Origin: Actinomycetes bacterium
GTDB taxonomy: Bacteria > Actinomycetota > Actinomycetes > Propionibacteriales > Nocardioidaceae
Length of the DNA stretch: 64,000 nucleotides
Direction: 5' to 3'
Assembly (NCBI GenBank): GCA_023396115.1
Contig: JAEWXC010000017.1
Coordinates: forward strand, 1 to 64,000
In this document: positions 8,249 through 16,919 of the stretch, one piece after another
Position numbering within the stretch: the stretch's first letter is position 1
Layout: every line of letters begins with the position of its first letter
Notes under the pieces: generated by a model
Databases searched by the model: none
The model's input: only the letters and a program-made list of their open reading frames with translations
What the model was told of the DNA's origin: nothing
Position numbers and translations under genes: made by a program

Positions 8249-9298
8249 ATGGGTGCTGGACGTGAACACCACGATACGACACCGGACGGCTCTTCACATA
8301 CCGAAAGTACGGGGAATCTGCCGGTGAGTTCTGCCCCCTCCCCCGCGACGGGCCCCGACACCGGCCCGGTCCGGGACGCCGACCCCGCCCACCGGACCGG
8401 CTCGCACCTGCTGGGCGAGCACGTGGTCGGGCAACGGGTGGTGGTGCGCCGCCTGCTCCCCGGGGTCACCGGCCCCGGCGGTGGACCGGCGATGACCGAC
8501 GTGCTCGGGGTCTGCGAGGTCTGGGACGGCACCGTGTGCCGGGTCCGGCGCGAGGACGGCGAGCTGGTCGAGGTGCGGGTGGCCGACATCGTCTCCGGCA
8601 AGCCGGTGCCGCCCCGCCCCCCGGTCCGGCACCGGATGGCGCCGCGTGCGGTGGAGCTGCGGGTGCTGGACCTGTTCGACGGGGTCGAGACGGCACCGGT
8701 GGGTGAGTGGCTGCTGCGCTCCTGGACGCCGGCCGGCGAACGGCCGCGCCGGCGGGTCAACTCCGCCCTGGTGCTCGGTGACCCGGGGACCGACCCGGCC
8801 ACGGCGCTGGGCCGGGTGCAGGAGTTCTACGCCGCCCGGGGGCAGGTGCCCACCGCGCACGTCGAGCTCGGCTCGCCGCGGGAGAGGGAGCTGACCGACC
8901 TCGGATGGCTCCCCAGCGGCGCCGGCGACACCCACGCCCAGCTGGCCTCGGTCTCCCGGGCGCTGCGCACCGTCGCCCAGTGGGCCCGCCCCGAGCTGGA
9001 GGGTGTGGAGCAGGGCCGCCGGCTGCTGCTCGACGACCCGCGGGTCCGGCTCCGGGCGACCCTCTCCCCCGACGGGGACCTGGTGGCTCTCGACGACCTG
9101 GTCGTCGCGCCGGAGCACCGGCGGGCCGGCTGGGCGACCGCCGCACTGGCCGAGGCGCTGGACTGGGCCGCCGCCTCCGGTGCCCTGACCGCCTGGCTGC
9201 ACGTCGAGACCGACAACGACCCCGCCCTGGCCCTGTACGCCTCGCTCGGGTTCCGCACCCACCACTCGATGCGCTACCTCGTGCACCACCCCCGCTGA
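8249..9298 (+). CDS. GNAT family N-acetyltransferase (possibly N-acetylglutamate synthase of the CG3035/Rv0428c type)
   Basis: A 349-residue protein. Residues 1-52 are low complexity. Residues about 53-130 form a small beta-rich domain (GQRVVVRRLL, TDVLGVCEVWDGTVCRV) typical of a family that includes Corynebacterium cg3035. Residues 140-345 hold tandem GNAT-like parts, with an acetyl-CoA loop LVVAPEHRRAGWATAALAEA and the closing ALALYASLGFRTHHSMRYLV. If orthologous, it would make N-acetylglutamate for arginine synthesis; this is inference from domain layout. The ATG at 8249 lies 6 bases after TAGTAT, fitting a leaderless mRNA. It is transcribed divergently from fdxA. Confidence 0.78.
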   Translation: MGAGREHHDTTPDGSSHTESTGNLPVSSAPSPATGPDTGPVRDADPAHRTGSHLLGEHVVGQRVVVRRLLPGVTGPGGGPAMTDVLGVCEVWDGTVCRVRREDGELVEVRVADIVSGKPVPPRPPVRHRMAPRAVELRVLDLFDGVETAPVGEWLLRSWTPAGERPRRRVNSALVLGDPGTDPATALGRVQEFYAARGQVPTAHVELGSPRERELTDLGWLPSGAGDTHAQLASVSRALRTVAQWARPELEGVEQGRRLLLDDPRVRLRATLSPDGDLVALDDLVVAPEHRRAGWATAALAEALDWAAASGALTAWLHVETDNDPALALYASLGFRTHHSMRYLVHHPR

Positions 9299-9476
9299 CC
9301 GGGCACTTGTGCGCCGACCGGGCACTTTGTCGCTGACCGGGCACTTGTGCGGCGCCCTGGGTCGGCCACAGCCGTGGGCGCTCGCGTGTCCCTCCACCAT
9401 TTCGCTCCGCCCCGTCGCGTAAGTGCCCGGTCAGGCTCACGCAAGTGCCCGGTCGGCGTCGCGTAAACGCCCGGTC
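9297..9476. repeat. Inverted-repeat cluster: three direct and three inverted copies of GACCGGGCACTT
   Basis: GACCGGGCACTT occurs at 9297, 9316 and 9335 (the first and third extend to GACCGGGCACTTGTGCG). Its reverse complement AAGTGCCCGGTC occurs at 9421-9432 and 9443-9454, with a diverged AAACGCCCGGTC at 9465-9476. About 70 bases without copies separate the two sets. The cluster fills the gap between two convergent genes and begins at the stop codon of the GNAT gene. Any left copy can pair with any right copy, so it may serve as a transcription end, a protein-binding site or a small mobile repeat. Function unknown. Confidence 0.85.
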
Positions 9477-9484
9477 GGCGGGCC

Positions 9485-10279
9485 TCAGGGGCGGGTGCGT
9501 TCGGAGGCGTGCAGCCGGAACAGCAGGTAGGCGGCCAGCGCACAGAGCAGGTGCCAGACCCCGTGGCCCTGGACGAGGGAGTGCGGGTCGCACCACGGGC
9601 CCTGGGAGAGGTTCCAGATCGTGAACGCCACCACCATCGAACCGATGGACGCCACACCCCAGCCCAGTCGGGTGCGGGTCTCCCCCGGTTCCGCGCGCCG
9701 CCACAGCCGCACCTCCAGCACGGCCGCGCTGACCAGCAGGACCGCGAACGCCACGTTGCCGGAGAAGGCGACGACCGGGACGTGGCCCGGGTAGAGCCCG
9801 ATCAGCTCGCAGGCCACCACCATGACGGCGAACAGCACCCAGAACGTGCCGCTGGAGCGCCGCCACCACCGGGTCAGCGCGTAGGCCGCCGCGAAGGAGG
9901 CGACCAGGTACATCGAGAGCAGGTCGAGGCGACCGCCCAGCTCGGTACCGGTCGCGTGCATGGCGGCACTGGCGGGACCGAGCAGCACCACCACGCACGC
10001 GTAGCCGGCGGCCAGTCCGGGCATCGCCGGGAGCCGGTCACCGAGTCGGGACGGGAGCCGCGCGTGCCAGGCGATGGCCAGGCCGGCGACCACGAAGCCC
10101 GCGTTCGACAGGGTGTTGGCGGGCTGTTTGAGGCACTCGGACCGGAACGCCTCACAGAACTGGCTTCCCCGGCCCACGTCCGCCCCGAGCCAGCCGTACC
10201 CGATCGCCAGGGCGAGCAGGGTCAGGCTGAGCACGGCGGTCAGACCCGCTGCGAGCAGCGGGCGCCGGTCCCGGGTCAC
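9485..10279 (-). CDS. Ceramidase-like (CREST superfamily) integral membrane protein
   Basis: A 264-residue protein with seven predicted membrane helices. It has the signature of alkaline ceramidase-like hydrolases: FCEAF...CLKQPANTLSNAGFV near the N-terminus, ASAAMHATGTELGGRLDLLSMY in the middle (a Ser, His and Asp of the presumed metal site) and HSLVQGHGVWHLLCAL at the C-terminus (two further His). Known relatives are zinc-dependent amidases or hydrolases acting on lipids within the membrane; the bacterial substrate is unknown. It lies 8 bases downstream of the VanW gene and probably shares its transcript. Confidence 0.85.
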   Translation of the reverse strand: MTRDRRPLLAAGLTAVLSLTLLALAIGYGWLGADVGRGSQFCEAFRSECLKQPANTLSNAGFVVAGLAIAWHARLPSRLGDRLPAMPGLAAGYACVVVLLGPASAAMHATGTELGGRLDLLSMYLVASFAAAYALTRWWRRSSGTFWVLFAVMVVACELIGLYPGHVPVVAFSGNVAFAVLLVSAAVLEVRLWRRAEPGETRTRLGWGVASIGSMVVAFTIWNLSQGPWCDPHSLVQGHGVWHLLCALAAYLLFRLHASERTRP

Positions 10280-10286
10280 GCCGGGG

Positions 10287-12029
10287 TCAGTCCTTGTCCT
10301 TGTTCTTGTCCTTGCCCGGCTTCTTGCAGATCACGGTGTCCGAGGGCGTGTAGGTGGTGTGGAAGTTCTCGGTCCGCACGACGGCCTTGGAGCCGGGCCG
10401 GTGGAAGTACCGCTTCACGTCGATGTCGAACCCGCCGTAGCCGCTGTTGGGCGTGCAGTCGGGGGTGGTCAGGGTCCGGGTCGCCGGCGAGGTGAAGTTG
10501 TACCGGTCGCCGGTGCTGGAGGTGATGTCCCAGGTCTTCGTGGACCACATCTCCACCGTCACGGTGCCCTGGCGCGAGTAGTTCGACGGCTCGATCCAGG
10601 CGTGGATCAGCACCCCGTGGTCGGTGTCGTTGGTGAACTTGAGGTCCACCGAACCCCACGCGACCGTGGCCTCGCGGCCGACCGGGTACCGGTTGATGTA
10701 GAACGAGTGCGGCTTGTGCTCGACGTCCTCGAGACCGGCGAAGAACATGCCGTTGAACAGGGTGGTGGCCATCTGCGAGACGCCGCCGCCCAGGTCGGAC
10801 TTGAAGATGCCGTTGGCGATCATGAAGCCCTCGGTGAACCCGTTCTCCCGGGTCCGCTCGCCGACGGTGTCGTTGAGCGAGAACGTCTCGCCCGGCTTGA
10901 GGACGGTGCCGTCGATCAGCTCCGCGGCGCGGCCGATGTTGGTGTTGCGGTAGTCGGCGTGCGGGTAGTGCGTGGACTGGCGCGAGACCACCTCGGTGAT
11001 GTTGAGGGCCTTGGCGTCCTCGGTGGTGAAGTCGGCCTGCTGCTCGGTGGCGTCCACGGAGACGGTGCGCTCACCGGTGCGGGCCAGCGCCTCGAGGAAG
11101 CGCTGGTCGAGCTGGTCGGCGTCGTAGGTGACCCCGGGCTTGGCCGGGACGACCTTCGGCTTGCCCTTGACCAGCTCCACGGTCGCGTCGACCGGGGCAC
11201 CGTCGTAGGAGACCGACCCCTTGATCGCCTTGTCGAGCTTCTTCGGGTTCAGCTGCGGCACCAGCCGCTCGCCGTCGGACTCCATGCTCAGGGCCGGGGC
11301 GAAGTCGGCCGGGGACAGGCTGATCCGGCTCTTGCCGAAGCTCACCTTCACCGGGCCCGAGACGGCGTTGTTGGCGAACGAGTTGAGTGCCTCGCGGACG
11401 TCGTCGCCGTCGATCTCCGGGTCGATGTCGCGCAGGTCCAGGGAGACCGGCTCACTGTTGAGCCACGCCACCGGCAGGGCCTGACGGGCGGTGTCGGCGT
11501 CGACGCCGTGACCCGGGGCGGGCTCGGTGGTGACCACCCGGCTGCCCTCGAACCGCACGGCTCCCTCGGTGGTGGGCGTACCCACCTCCTCGTTGAGCTG
11601 GTGCAGGGCGTCGGCGAACTTCGGCTCGTCGATCTCGACCACCGCGTCGAGCTCGTGGTCGCCGGTGAAGTGCTCCCAGAGCTCCTGCGGCGACCAGGTG
11701 TTGCCGCTGGGCGCCTGGTCCACCGAGGCGTGGTGGTCGACGGCCAGACCCCAGTCCTCGGGGTCGAGCCGGTGCGTCTCGCCGTCGTCGACCTTCACCC
11801 GGACGGGTGCGGCCTCGGCGTCGGCGAGGCCGGAGCGGAGCTCCTCGACGGCCTCGTCCGCGGTCAGCCCACCGACCTCGACCCCGGAGATCGTGGTCCC
11901 CCGGGCGATCGAGTCGCCGGCGTAGAAGTGGGCAGCCACGTAGGCGCCGCCGAAGAGGACAACCAGCCCCAGCAGCAACCAGATGACGACGCGACCCCCC
12001 GCGCCCTCGCGTTCACCAGTTCCAGACAC
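10287..12029 (-). CDS. VanW family protein with peptidoglycan-binding-like domains
   Basis: A 580-residue protein with an N-terminal membrane anchor (residues about 13-34). Two repeats of a PG_binding_4-type domain follow (ISGVEVGGLTADEAVEELRS near 48 and an equivalent around 200-340), then the VanW domain (about 365-500: NIGRAAELIDGTVLKPGETF, GGGVSQMATTLFNGMF). The tail is lysine/aspartate-rich (KPGKDKNKDKD). VanW proteins occur beside glycopeptide-resistance genes, but their biochemical role is not established; an extracellular, wall-associated location is likely. Start is GTG at 12029. The downstream ceramidase-like gene and this one could form a small envelope operon. Confidence 0.92.
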   Translation of the reverse strand: MSGTGEREGAGGRVVIWLLLGLVVLFGGAYVAAHFYAGDSIARGTTISGVEVGGLTADEAVEELRSGLADAEAAPVRVKVDDGETHRLDPEDWGLAVDHHASVDQAPSGNTWSPQELWEHFTGDHELDAVVEIDEPKFADALHQLNEEVGTPTTEGAVRFEGSRVVTTEPAPGHGVDADTARQALPVAWLNSEPVSLDLRDIDPEIDGDDVREALNSFANNAVSGPVKVSFGKSRISLSPADFAPALSMESDGERLVPQLNPKKLDKAIKGSVSYDGAPVDATVELVKGKPKVVPAKPGVTYDADQLDQRFLEALARTGERTVSVDATEQQADFTTEDAKALNITEVVSRQSTHYPHADYRNTNIGRAAELIDGTVLKPGETFSLNDTVGERTRENGFTEGFMIANGIFKSDLGGGVSQMATTLFNGMFFAGLEDVEHKPHSFYINRYPVGREATVAWGSVDLKFTNDTDHGVLIHAWIEPSNYSRQGTVTVEMWSTKTWDITSSTGDRYNFTSPATRTLTTPDCTPNSGYGGFDIDVKRYFHRPGSKAVVRTENFHTTYTPSDTVICKKPGKDKNKDKD

Positions 12030-12038
12030 CCGGTCATC

Positions 12039-12392
12039 CTAGGTGGCGGGTGGCTCCTGCCCCGATTCCCGACCAGCCCGCGAGGCGGGCAGACCCACCA
12101 CGCAGGCCACGACCAGGCCCAGCCCGAGGCCCAGCAGGGCGTAGCCGCGAGCGTCGGCCCCGATCAGGTAGTCACCCGACGGGGTGGGCAGCATCGCCCG
12201 CACCGCCACCAGCACCCACCCGGCCACGAACCCAAGGCGGGCCCACCACGGCAGGGTCACCGTGACCAGCACCGTGACCAGCGCCGCGGGCAGCGCCCAG
12301 GCGGTGTGGTGCAGCACCACGGTGGCCAGTCCGGTCGCGGCACCGACCCCCAGCGCGGCGAGCGCCAGGGGCCAACGCAGCAGCGGGTGCAC
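12039..12392 (-). CDS. Small membrane protein of the mshB neighbourhood (DUF6113-like)
   Basis: A 117-residue protein with four predicted helices (about 8-27, 33-50, 54-70, 86-104). It lies 24 bases after mshB on the same strand and 9 bases before the VanW gene. A small four-helix membrane protein just after mshB is, as I recall, a common actinobacterial arrangement. Apart from position there is no clue to function; a link to mycothiol is only suggested by the operon. Start is GTG at 12392. Confidence 0.75.
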   Translation of the reverse strand: MHPLLRWPLALAALGVGAATGLATVVLHHTAWALPAALVTVLVTVTLPWWARLGFVAGWVLVAVRAMLPTPSGDYLIGADARGYALLGLGLGLVVACVVGLPASRAGRESGQEPPAT

Positions 12393-12416
12393 GGTCAGGG
12401 TCCGGGGAAACGGGTC

Positions 12417-13331
12417 TCAGAGACCGGCGAACAGGTCGGACTCCCAGCCCTGGGCGTCCACCGGCCCCGGGGTGCCGCGGACGAGGCGGAAGAACTCCTC
12501 GGCCCACTGCGCGTGGCCGGACTCGGCGCCGGAGAAGAAGACGTCGCCCTCGTTGATCTGGGAGCGGTGGGCGCGCAGGGCGTCCATCTTGCGGTCGATC
12601 ACGGCCTGGCCGTCGATCCGGGCGGAGATGTCGGCGTCGGAGGTGACCCAACGGCCCAGGTCCCCGTCGGGATCCATCCCGGCGAAGGTCTCGGTGTCGC
12701 CCTGGGCCCGCAGCTCGCGCAGGCCCTCGCGGATCCGGGACTCGCTCATCGCGCTCCAGTAGATCTTGGCGACGTCCCACGCCTCGCCCAGGTCCTTGCG
12801 GTGCGAGGGGGCGGCGGCCAGCACGGCGGCGTACATGGCGACCCGGTGCGCCTGGATGTGGTCGGGGTGGCCGTAGCCGCCGAACTCGTCGTAGGTGATG
12901 AGCACCTGCGGGCGGGTCTCCCGGATCACCGCGACCAGCTCGTCGGCGGCGGTGAGCAGGTCGGCGTTGGCGAAGGCGTTGTCGTGGGTGGTGTCGCCCG
13001 CGATCGCGTACCCGTCCTCGTGCCACTTCATCCCCGAGTCGCGGAACCGGCCGAACCCGCCCAGGAACCGGTGGTCGGTGACACCCAGGCGACGCATCGC
13101 CTCGGTGAGCTCGTCGCGACGGTGCTCGCCGAGGGTGTCGTCGGCGTCGGCGGCCTTGTGCTGCCACTCCTCCACGAGGATCTCGCCCATCTCACCGGCG
13201 GTGCAGGTGACCAGGGTGACCTGGGCGCCCTCGTCGACGTACCGGGCCATCGTGACGCCGGTACCGATCGACTCGTCGTCGGGGTGGGCGTGCACCAGCA
13301 GCAGACGTCGCTCGGAACCGATCTCACTCAT
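12417..13331 (-). CDS. mshB: N-acetyl-1-D-myo-inositol-2-amino-2-deoxy-alpha-D-glucopyranoside deacetylase (mycothiol biosynthesis)
   Basis: A 304-residue PIG-L/LmbE-family zinc deacetylase, second step of mycothiol synthesis: it removes the acetyl group from GlcNAc-Ins. The zinc motif AHPDDE (His16, Asp18/Asp19) is near the N-terminus and GYGHPDHIQAH supplies the third ligand around residue 145. The AHPDDESIGTGVTMA and GEMGEI segments match the MshB subgroup. The ATG at 13331 overlaps the stop of the upstream small gene (ATGA), so translation is coupled. The presence of mshB shows that the host uses mycothiol as its main low-molecular-weight thiol. The related Mca deacetylase is less likely given the neighbourhood. 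Confidence 0.93.
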   Translation of the reverse strand: MSEIGSERRLLLVHAHPDDESIGTGVTMARYVDEGAQVTLVTCTAGEMGEILVEEWQHKAADADDTLGEHRRDELTEAMRRLGVTDHRFLGGFGRFRDSGMKWHEDGYAIAGDTTHDNAFANADLLTAADELVAVIRETRPQVLITYDEFGGYGHPDHIQAHRVAMYAAVLAAAPSHRKDLGEAWDVAKIYWSAMSESRIREGLRELRAQGDTETFAGMDPDGDLGRWVTSDADISARIDGQAVIDRKMDALRAHRSQINEGDVFFSGAESGHAQWAEEFFRLVRGTPGPVDAQGWESDLFAGL

Positions 13332-13654
13332 GGGGCGAGCGTATCGGGGCCCTCCGACGGTCCCGGGGCCGAACCCGCGTCGGGGCGCTTGATCCGCTGC
13401 GGCGCCGCCGGCAGGTCCAGCGGCGGCAGGGGGCTCGGCGGGGTCTGGTCGTCGAAGTCGAGCCACCCGTCGAGCTCGTCGACGAGCAGGTCGAGCACGA
13501 ACTCGGGGGCGTCGCTGGTGACCGCCCAGGGGTGGTCCTCGTCGTCGTCCTCGCCGTGCAGCCGTTCCCGCACCGAGCTGGCCGTGTAGCCGGCCGCCAC
13601 CAGCCGCGTCACCGCGGTCTCGGCGTCGGCGGGGTCGAAGAAGATGGCGCGCAC
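13328..13654 (-). CDS. Small acidic protein upstream of mshB, function unknown
   Basis: A 108-residue acidic protein, MRAIFFDPADAETAVTRLVA at its start, predicted alpha/beta in the first 75 residues and proline-rich after that. The GTG start at 13654 was chosen because the frame further upstream is antisense to the gene on the other strand. Its stop overlaps the mshB start codon by the ATGA arrangement, so it is translationally coupled to mshB. I do not recognise a family; association with mycothiol synthesis is by position only. Confidence 0.72.
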   Translation of the reverse strand: MRAIFFDPADAETAVTRLVAAGYTASSVRERLHGEDDDEDHPWAVTSDAPEFVLDLLVDELDGWLDFDDQTPPSPLPPLDLPAAPQRIKRPDAGSAPGPSEGPDTLAP

Positions 13655-13705
13655 CCGCCCATCATCTCCCACCGCCGGCCGGGGCCGGGTGGCTAGGGTC
13701 GGGGC

Positions 13706-14794
13706 ATGTCCGAGGAGACCGCACCGACCCTGGGTGTCCACCTGGTCCGCACCGACGAGGACTCCGCCGAGATCGAGGCGGTGGCTGCCCGGTTGGGTGG
13801 CCGGATCGGTCTGGACGGTGTCCTGGGCACGTTGAAGTGGGAGCTGCGGCCGGCCCTGCTGCCCCGGCTGCTGGGCCGGGCGGTGCACCGGGCCTGGCGC
13901 TTCGACTCCTACGACCAGCGCGACCCCCGGTGGTGGCCGCAGGGGGTGAGCACCGCGGCCGAGTCCACGGCGCACGCCGACGAGCCGGTGATCGCGGCCA
14001 GCTGGTACGCCAAGGACCTGGGCGACGGCTCGCACGGCTCCCGGATCAGCTTCGTCGACACCGACCGGGGGCGTTACCGGCACGTGCTGCTGGTGCAGGC
14101 GGTGACCGACCCGGTGCACGGCCCGACGCTGCAGCCGCTGACGATCCACGCCGGCGGGATCGCCTGGTCCGGGGACTGGCTGCACGTCGCCGCCACCGGC
14201 CGGGGCCTGTTCTCGGCCCACACCGACGACATCATGCGCGTGGAGACCAGCCAGCTGCGCCCCGGCAGCATCGGGATGAGCCCGGACCGGGTCGACTCCT
14301 ACGGGCACCGGTTCGTGTGGCCGGTGCGGCAGGCCTGGAAGGCGCACGCCGACGACGGCCACGAGAAGCTGCGCTACTCGTTCCTGGCCACCGCCTCCGA
14401 CGCCGCTCCCCCGGTGCTGCTGGCCGGCGAGTACGGCCGCGGCGAGCAGAGCACCCGGCTGGCGACGTTCCCGCTCGACCCCGACGCGGGCCTGCCCGCC
14501 CACGACGCGCACGGCACGTCCCGACCGTTGAGCCTGGACTGCGGTGGTGTGCGGGGCATGCAGGGCGTGGCGCTGGCCCGGGGCCGCCACCACGTGTCGG
14601 TCTCGTGCGGGCCGTGGACGCCCGGCACGATCCTCACCGGGGCACCGGGGGCGTTGCGCCCGTTCCGCTGGGCGGTGCCGATGGGCCCCGAGGACCTGTC
14701 CTACCGCTCGCGCGACGACACGTTGTGGACCGTCACCGAGCACCCGCGGCGCCGGTGGCTGGTGCAGATGGAGCGGGAGTGGTTCGACCGCTGA
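13706..14794 (+). CDS. Conserved hypothetical protein, probably beta-rich, unknown function
   Basis: A 362-residue soluble protein without signal peptide or membrane helix. Spaced short motifs (IHAGGIAWSGDWLHVAATGR, GLFSAHTDDIMRV, SCGPWTPGTILTG, YRSRDDTLWTVTEHPRRRWL) alternate with predicted beta strands and resemble repeats of a beta-propeller, but this is visual judgement. It starts with ATG at 13706, 6 bases after TAGGGT, suggesting a leaderless mRNA, and is transcribed divergently from the mshB operon. No catalytic signature is visible. Confidence 0.75.
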   Translation: MSEETAPTLGVHLVRTDEDSAEIEAVAARLGGRIGLDGVLGTLKWELRPALLPRLLGRAVHRAWRFDSYDQRDPRWWPQGVSTAAESTAHADEPVIAASWYAKDLGDGSHGSRISFVDTDRGRYRHVLLVQAVTDPVHGPTLQPLTIHAGGIAWSGDWLHVAATGRGLFSAHTDDIMRVETSQLRPGSIGMSPDRVDSYGHRFVWPVRQAWKAHADDGHEKLRYSFLATASDAAPPVLLAGEYGRGEQSTRLATFPLDPDAGLPAHDAHGTSRPLSLDCGGVRGMQGVALARGRHHVSVSCGPWTPGTILTGAPGALRPFRWAVPMGPEDLSYRSRDDTLWTVTEHPRRRWLVQMEREWFDR

Positions 14795-14840
14795 GGGCTC
14801 GGCCTGCCTCCACCGGTCCGAGTGACCGGTGGACGGTGGC

Positions 14841-15683
14841 TCAGCGCGGCACCCGCGCCAGCTGACGCGACTGGGCCACCAGACGTCCCGCGGAGTCCCA
14901 GACCTCGCAGTCCTCCTCGAACATCCCGCCGGCCAGGTTCCGGGTCGCGTGACGCACCTTCAGCCAGCCCGGCGCGGGCATCGCGCGCACGTGCGCGGTG
15001 AGTTCCAAGGTCGGCGCCCAGCCGGGACGCCCCAGGTCGAAGGTGACCGGCGGCAGCGCGTCGAGGGCGGCCAGCAGCACGAACGGGTCGGGCTCGTGGT
15101 CGTCGTTGAGCCGGAACCAGGCCTTCATCTCGCCACGCCCGCTGGGGTCGCCGAGCGCCCACCCGACGTGGTCGGGGTCGAAGCGCATGTCGAACCGGCC
15201 CAGCAGCGGCGCCATCGCCCGCACCTCCGGCGGAGCCATCTCGCCGGTCACGCACTTCTCCCGGGGGGCGAGGTCGAACTCGACGGCGGTGGTGGCGACC
15301 TCGTCGTCCAGGTCCGCCAGCCGTCCGGTGGTGGCGAGTGCGTCGATCCGGGCCACCCCGCCCTGACGCAGCGTCGCCCGGACGGTGGCCACCGACCCGC
15401 CCTCGCGGACCACCTCGGTGGCGACCTCGGCGGGGCCGGCGGTCGAGGCCGACAGGTAGTGCGCGGAGACCGCGAACGGGTCCGGCTTCTCCGGCACCGC
15501 CCGGGAGACGGCGCGGACCAGGATGGCCAGCAGGTAGCCGCCGTTGATGCCGCCGCCGACGCTCCACCCGGCGCCCAGCTCGGCGGCGAAGCGACCGCCA
15601 CCCTGGTCCGTCACGGCGGTGGCGCTGTCGAACTCGGTGGGCTCGCTGCCCACCGGACGGTCGGTCTGCTGCAGGTCGAACAT
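14841..15683 (-). CDS. Acyl-CoA thioesterase family protein (TesB-like double hotdog)
   Basis: A 280-residue protein organised as two hotdog folds. The first (about 15-120) contains GWSVGGGINGGYLLAILVRA, the central helix motif of TesB/4HBT_3-type thioesterases, and FAVSAHYLSASTAGPAEV. The second (about 160-280) contains WLKVRHATRNLAGGMFEEDCEVWDSAGRLVAQSRQLA, a typical ending in which the sequence GRLVAQSRQLA closes the active-site strand. It should hydrolyse acyl-CoA thioesters; chain length cannot be told. Monocistronic by position. Confidence 0.85.
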   Translation of the reverse strand: MFDLQQTDRPVGSEPTEFDSATAVTDQGGGRFAAELGAGWSVGGGINGGYLLAILVRAVSRAVPEKPDPFAVSAHYLSASTAGPAEVATEVVREGGSVATVRATLRQGGVARIDALATTGRLADLDDEVATTAVEFDLAPREKCVTGEMAPPEVRAMAPLLGRFDMRFDPDHVGWALGDPSGRGEMKAWFRLNDDHEPDPFVLLAALDALPPVTFDLGRPGWAPTLELTAHVRAMPAPGWLKVRHATRNLAGGMFEEDCEVWDSAGRLVAQSRQLARVPR

Positions 15684-15759
15684 GGGCTCACCCTAGGCAG
15701 CGCGCCGCGGGTTCGCGCGTCCGGCCACCGGGCGGCTCAGTGGCTGGCAGGCTGGCGCC

Positions 15760-16200
15760 GTGAGCAAGCGCCTGTCCTACCGCGTCGAGCGGCACACCAC
15801 CGCCTCCCCCGAGGCGGTCTTCGACGTCGTCGCCGACGCCCCCGGCTGGCGGACCTGGGCGCCGCTGGTGTCGCGGTCCGGCTGGGAGGACCCGGCGCGC
15901 ACCCGGGTCGGTGCGGTACGGCTCGTCGGCTCCGCCGGGGTGGTGGCGCGCGAGCAGATCGAGGCCTGGGAGCGGCCCGGACTGCTGGGGTACACGATCC
16001 TGGGTGGCGGGCCGGCCCGCGACTACCACGCCGAGGTGCGCTGCACCCGCTCCACCGACGGCGGCACGGTGGTGGTGTGGTCGGGCGACTACCGGCCGCA
16101 CGGCCTGTTCGGGCGCCCCTACCTGCTGTTCCTGCGCTGGCTGATGCCCCGGCTCACCGGGGCGATGGTGGCCGAGGCCGAACGGCGCACGACCGCCTGA
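15760..16200 (+). CDS. SRPBCC (START-like) family protein
   Basis: A 146-residue protein of the polyketide-cyclase/START-like fold: MSKRLSYRVERHTTASPEAV followed by FDVVADAPGWRTWAPLV, the usual opening strand and helix of the family, and a C-terminal helix LRWLMPRLTGAMVAEAERR. Such proteins bind hydrophobic ligands; no specific ligand can be assigned. It starts at GTG 15760. Its last 82 bases are shared, on the opposite strand, with the C-terminal codons of the YhhN gene, an unusual tail-to-tail overlap. Confidence 0.82.
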   Translation: MSKRLSYRVERHTTASPEAVFDVVADAPGWRTWAPLVSRSGWEDPARTRVGAVRLVGSAGVVAREQIEAWERPGLLGYTILGGGPARDYHAEVRCTRSTDGGTVVVWSGDYRPHGLFGRPYLLFLRWLMPRLTGAMVAEAERRTTA

Positions 16201-16919
16201 TCCACGCTCCCGCCCGCGGCGTCGGGCCGGGCGTCCGGTGCGGCAACGACCGGGTGGCGGCGCGCCACCGCCTCGGCCAGCAGCCACTGGGCGGCGACGT
16301 AGGTGAGCATGATCCAGAAGCCGCCGGCGGGCAGGGTCAGGCTGGTGAAGGCGCCGAGCCCGATCATGGCGTCGGAGACCAGGAAGACCAGGCCGCCGAC
16401 GAGTCCGCGGCGCCCCAACCCGGAGGCCAGCACCGACATCGCGCACAGCGCCAGTCCGTAGCCGGCCACGGCCACGGTCAACAGCTTCGCGCTCGGGGCG
16501 ACCACGACGACCAGACCGACCAGCACCACCGCGTAGACCACCAGCCACCCCGGGGCCCGGCGCAGCAGCGAGCGGTCCCGGGCCGGCCAGAACGCCCAGG
16601 CGTAGACCAGTTGCGCGACCAGAAATCCCCCGACCATCAGCAGGAACCCGGTGTCGCCCGAGGAGAACCGGGGCAGTGTGTCGCCCAGCCAGGAGAAGAA
16701 GAGCGCGAGCAGCACCAGGCGCACCATCGGGGCACCCCACTGCTGGCGCGGGACCCGGGCCAGGAACCAGCCGGCCAGGCCCGGCATCAGCAGCACCTGG
16801 GTCGCGTGGCTGACCCGGTCGGCGTCGAGCAGCTGGGCCACCAGGTGCACCCCGGTGAGCAGGAGGAGTCCGACGGTCGCCACGGTGAGGATCGGGGTGG
16901 GGGCCGGGGTGCGGGGCAT
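16119..16919 (-). CDS. YhhN family membrane protein (lysoplasmalogenase-like)
   Basis: A 266-residue protein with about eight hydrophobic helices between residues 10 and 215. The segments LALFFSWLGDTLPRF and LVFLVSDAMIGLGAF carry the conserved acidic residues (Asp in the WLGD and SDAMIG motifs) of the YhhN/TMEM86 family. Eukaryotic TMEM86B hydrolyses the vinyl ether of lysoplasmalogens; bacterial function is less clear. The last 50 residues (from about RPDAAGGSVDQ) are non-membrane, polar, and overlap the convergent SRPBCC gene; they may not be conserved. Confidence 0.85.
   Translation of the reverse strand: MPRTPAPTPILTVATVGLLLLTGVHLVAQLLDADRVSHATQVLLMPGLAGWFLARVPRQQWGAPMVRLVLLALFFSWLGDTLPRFSSGDTGFLLMVGGFLVAQLVYAWAFWPARDRSLLRRAPGWLVVYAVVLVGLVVVVAPSAKLLTVAVAGYGLALCAMSVLASGLGRRGLVGGLVFLVSDAMIGLGAFTSLTLPAGGFWIMLTYVAAQWLLAEAVARRHPVVAAPDARPDAAGGSVDQAVVRRSASATIAPVSRGISQRRNSR

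Noticed and set aside
9274..9657. Short open frame across the 9.3-kb repeats with a repeated KCPV motif
   Set aside because: The repeated peptide only reflects the DNA repeat; no start signal or family support.
10074..13589. A 1171-codon open frame on the plus strand
   Set aside because: Antisense to the VanW, DUF6113-like and mshB genes, which all have recognisable domains. Composition is that of a shadow frame.
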